Source: Candidatus Melainabacteria bacterium GWA2_34_9 (GTDB lineage Bacteria > Cyanobacteriota > Vampirovibrionia > Gastranaerophilales > UBA9971). From it: a stretch of DNA of 7,367 nucleotides. The stretch is taken from contig MFRJ01000112.1 in assembly GCA_001784535.1 (NCBI GenBank), positions 381 to 7,747 on the forward strand, in the 5' to 3' direction. Position 1 is the stretch's first letter, and each line of letters opens with the position of its first letter. Made by a program: the position numbers and the translations under genes. Below the pieces are notes generated by a model. That model was not told the DNA's origin and did no database searches. It worked only from the letters and a program-made list of their open reading frames with translations. This document shows, piece by piece, positions 5,853-7,367 of this stretch.

Positions 5853-7367
5853 TTAATTACTGCTGTTTTTGTGTAAAACGCCTGATTGCTGTCTTTTCAC
5901 GCTGACAACATCGCTTACGGTATTTATACTGCTGATAAGCTTGTTAAGATGGTCTATATTTGTAATTTCAAGCCCGATTTCTATTGTAGAAAAGTCTTTG
6001 CTTTTTCTTTTGATTGTTGCCTGGGTAATATTGGTTCTGCTGTCTGCAATCTTGCCGAGAACATCTTTAAATATGCCTATTCTGTCTATTGTTTCTATAT
6101 AAAGCTTGGTAATATAAGTTTTATTGAAATCTGTTTTATTCCAACTTATAGGAATAACTCTTTCTCCGTCAACAATTTGAAGGGATTTGCAGTCTTCTCT
6201 GTGTACGCTTACTCCGCGGCTTCTTGTTACAACACCTACTATTGGCTCACCGGGGACAGGCGAACAACATTTAGAGAAATGGTGCAGCATTCCTTCAAGT
6301 CCTTCAATAGCTTTTGATGATTTAGCCGTTGAAGCCTTTGTTGAGATTTTCATTTTAGGTGCTATCTGGTCTACTTTAAGCTTATTCATTATTTTTTGAA
6401 GTGTAATTTCTCCGTAGCCTATAGCAGCAAAAAGATCATCTTCAGCTTGATAATTCATTTGTTTTGCAATTTCAAGCAGTTTTCCTTCTCTGATAAGATC
6501 TTCAACCGCAGCTTTAGTCATTTCATGCTCAAGGTTGCTTCTGCCCTGCGCAATATGTTCATCCCTGTGATTTTTCTTAAACCATCCGCGAATCCTGCTT
6601 TTTGCCTGATTGGTCGCCACTATATTAATCCAGTCAAGACGGGGCTTTGGTTGTTTTCCTGTTAGAATTTCAACGATATCGCCATTTTTTAGTTTTGTAT
6701 CAAGTGTTACAATTCTTCCGTTTACCATTGCGCCTATGCATCTATGACCGATTTCCGTGTGAATTCTGTAAGCAAAGTCTAGAGGAACGGCGTTTGCAGG
6801 CAAATCTATTACATCGCCCTGCGGTGTAAATACAAAAACTTCATCGGAAAAAAGGTCAAGTTTTACGCTGTCAACGTATTCTTTTGCATCTTTTGTATCT
6901 TGCTGAATCTCAACAAGTTTTCTCAGCCACGTAAGTTTTTCAGCATCTTTTGAGTTTGCTTTTGCAGATTTGCCGGACTCTTTGTATTTCCAGTGTGCAG
7001 CAAGACCGTGTTCTGCTATTTCATGCATTTCTCTTGTTCTTATCTGAACTTCAAGAGGTTTTCCTCTCGGACCAATCACAGAGGTGTGCAATGATCTGTA
7101 CAAATTATTTTTTGGCATTGCTATGTAGTCTTTAAATCTTCCAGGAATTGGTTTAAAAGCAGAGTGAATAAGACCAAGAACTTCATAACATTCTTTTTCG
7201 TCGTCAACAATAACTCTTACAGCAGTTATGTCATATAAATCCTGATAGGACATTTGTTTGCGGTGCATTTTTGAGAAAATACTGTAATAACTTTTTGCTC
7301 TGCCGGTTATTGACGCATTTATGTGCATTGATTTAAGGTTGCTGTCAATTTTTTCTATAATTGTTTG
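5853..7367 (-). CDS. rel: Rel/SpoT-family (p)ppGpp synthetase, 5' end beyond window
   Basis: The in-window 504 residues are the C-terminal part of a long RelA/SpoT homolog. The frame is open through 7367, so the Met at 7326-7328 is internal and the N-terminal hydrolase (HD) domain should lie outside. Counting from the first visible residue, 20-129 are the synthetase domain (GRAKSYYSIFSK, DITAVRVIV, KDYIAMPKNN, EVQIRT, AAHWKYK). A TGS domain spans about 175-237 (EVFVFTPQGDVIDLP to GDIVEILTG). A helical region follows, then the conserved cysteine pair C367-C368 with later H and C, and an ACT domain at about 418-491. The synthetase has RFKD at 77-80, the RxKD signature of bifunctional Rel/SpoT enzymes, not the ExDD of monofunctional RelA. 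The protein makes (p)ppGpp from ATP and GTP or GDP on ribosomes during starvation and probably degrades it too. The 3' end and stop at 5853 are intact. Confidence 0.95.
   Translation of the reverse strand, partial: QTIIEKIDSNLKSMHINASITGRAKSYYSIFSKMHRKQMSYQDLYDITAVRVIVDDEKECYEVLGLIHSAFKPIPGRFKDYIAMPKNNLYRSLHTSVIGPRGKPLEVQIRTREMHEIAEHGLAAHWKYKESGKSAKANSKDAEKLTWLRKLVEIQQDTKDAKEYVDSVKLDLFSDEVFVFTPQGDVIDLPANAVPLDFAYRIHTEIGHRCIGAMVNGRIVTLDTKLKNGDIVEILTGKQPKPRLDWINIVATNQAKSRIRGWFKKNHRDEHIAQGRSNLEHEMTKAAVEDLIREGKLLEIAKQMNYQAEDDLFAAIGYGEITLQKIMNKLKVDQIAPKMKISTKASTAKSSKAIEGLEGMLHHFSKCCSPVPGEPIVGVVTRSRGVSVHREDCKSLQIVDGERVIPISWNKTDFNKTYITKLYIETIDRIGIFKDVLGKIADSRTNITQATIKRKSKDFSTIEIGLEITNIDHLNKLISSINTVSDVVSVKRQQSGVLHKNSSN

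Noticed and set aside
5886..6317. 143-aa plus-strand open frame
   Set aside because: It is antisense to the conserved ACT and zinc-binding regions of Rel and has no ribosome site or recognisable domain; it is a shadow frame.

Overview
This is an AT-rich bacterial window with compact genes, Shine-Dalgarno-type ribosome sites and the standard genetic code (TGG tryptophan codons and ordinary stops). A rubredoxin-containing rubrerythrin and a long Rel-type (p)ppGpp enzyme suggest an anaerobic or microaerobic free-living or gut bacterium. The mix of HDOD signalling protein, YvyF-like zinc-ribbon proteins, DUF2934-like repeats and AT-rich lineage-specific proteins reminds me of the non-photosynthetic cyanobacterial relatives (Melainabacteria/Gastranaerophilales). 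That placement is a guess from gene style; no rRNA or marker phylogeny is available here.

Layout. Positions 52-2707 hold four minus-strand genes: a 204-aa protein of unknown function (first in transcription order), two tandem paralogous zinc-ribbon/helix-turn-helix proteins about 64% identical over 118 ungapped residues, and a 270-aa protein of unknown function with hydrophobic helices. A 122-bp divergent promoter region (2708-2829) separates these from a plus-strand gene (2842-4044) that fuses a degenerate serine-recombinase fold to an HDOD domain. That gene converges, with 3 bp between stops, on a minus-strand HNH-nuclease-family gene (4048-4692). A 168-bp intergenic region carrying a GC-rich near-perfect palindrome precedes a plus-strand rubrerythrin (4861-5442). 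The rubrerythrin stop overlaps the stop of a small minus-strand protein built from three DUF2934-like repeats (5439-5762). The right edge (5853-7367) is the C-terminal two thirds of a minus-strand Rel/SpoT-family gene cut by the window end.

How they fit together. Rubrerythrin (peroxide defence) and Rel (stringent response) are standard stress functions. The HDOD fusion and the paired YvyF-like proteins look regulatory, and HDOD and YvyF-type genes are elsewhere associated with motility or signalling, but no flagellar gene lies in the window, so a link is inference only. I see no tRNA, rRNA, CRISPR array, insertion sequence or complete mobile element. The most unusual items are the recombinase-fold/HDOD fusion lacking the catalytic serine, the mirror-image divergent promoters beside it, the tandem zinc-ribbon paralogs, and the operator-like palindrome before the rubrerythrin.
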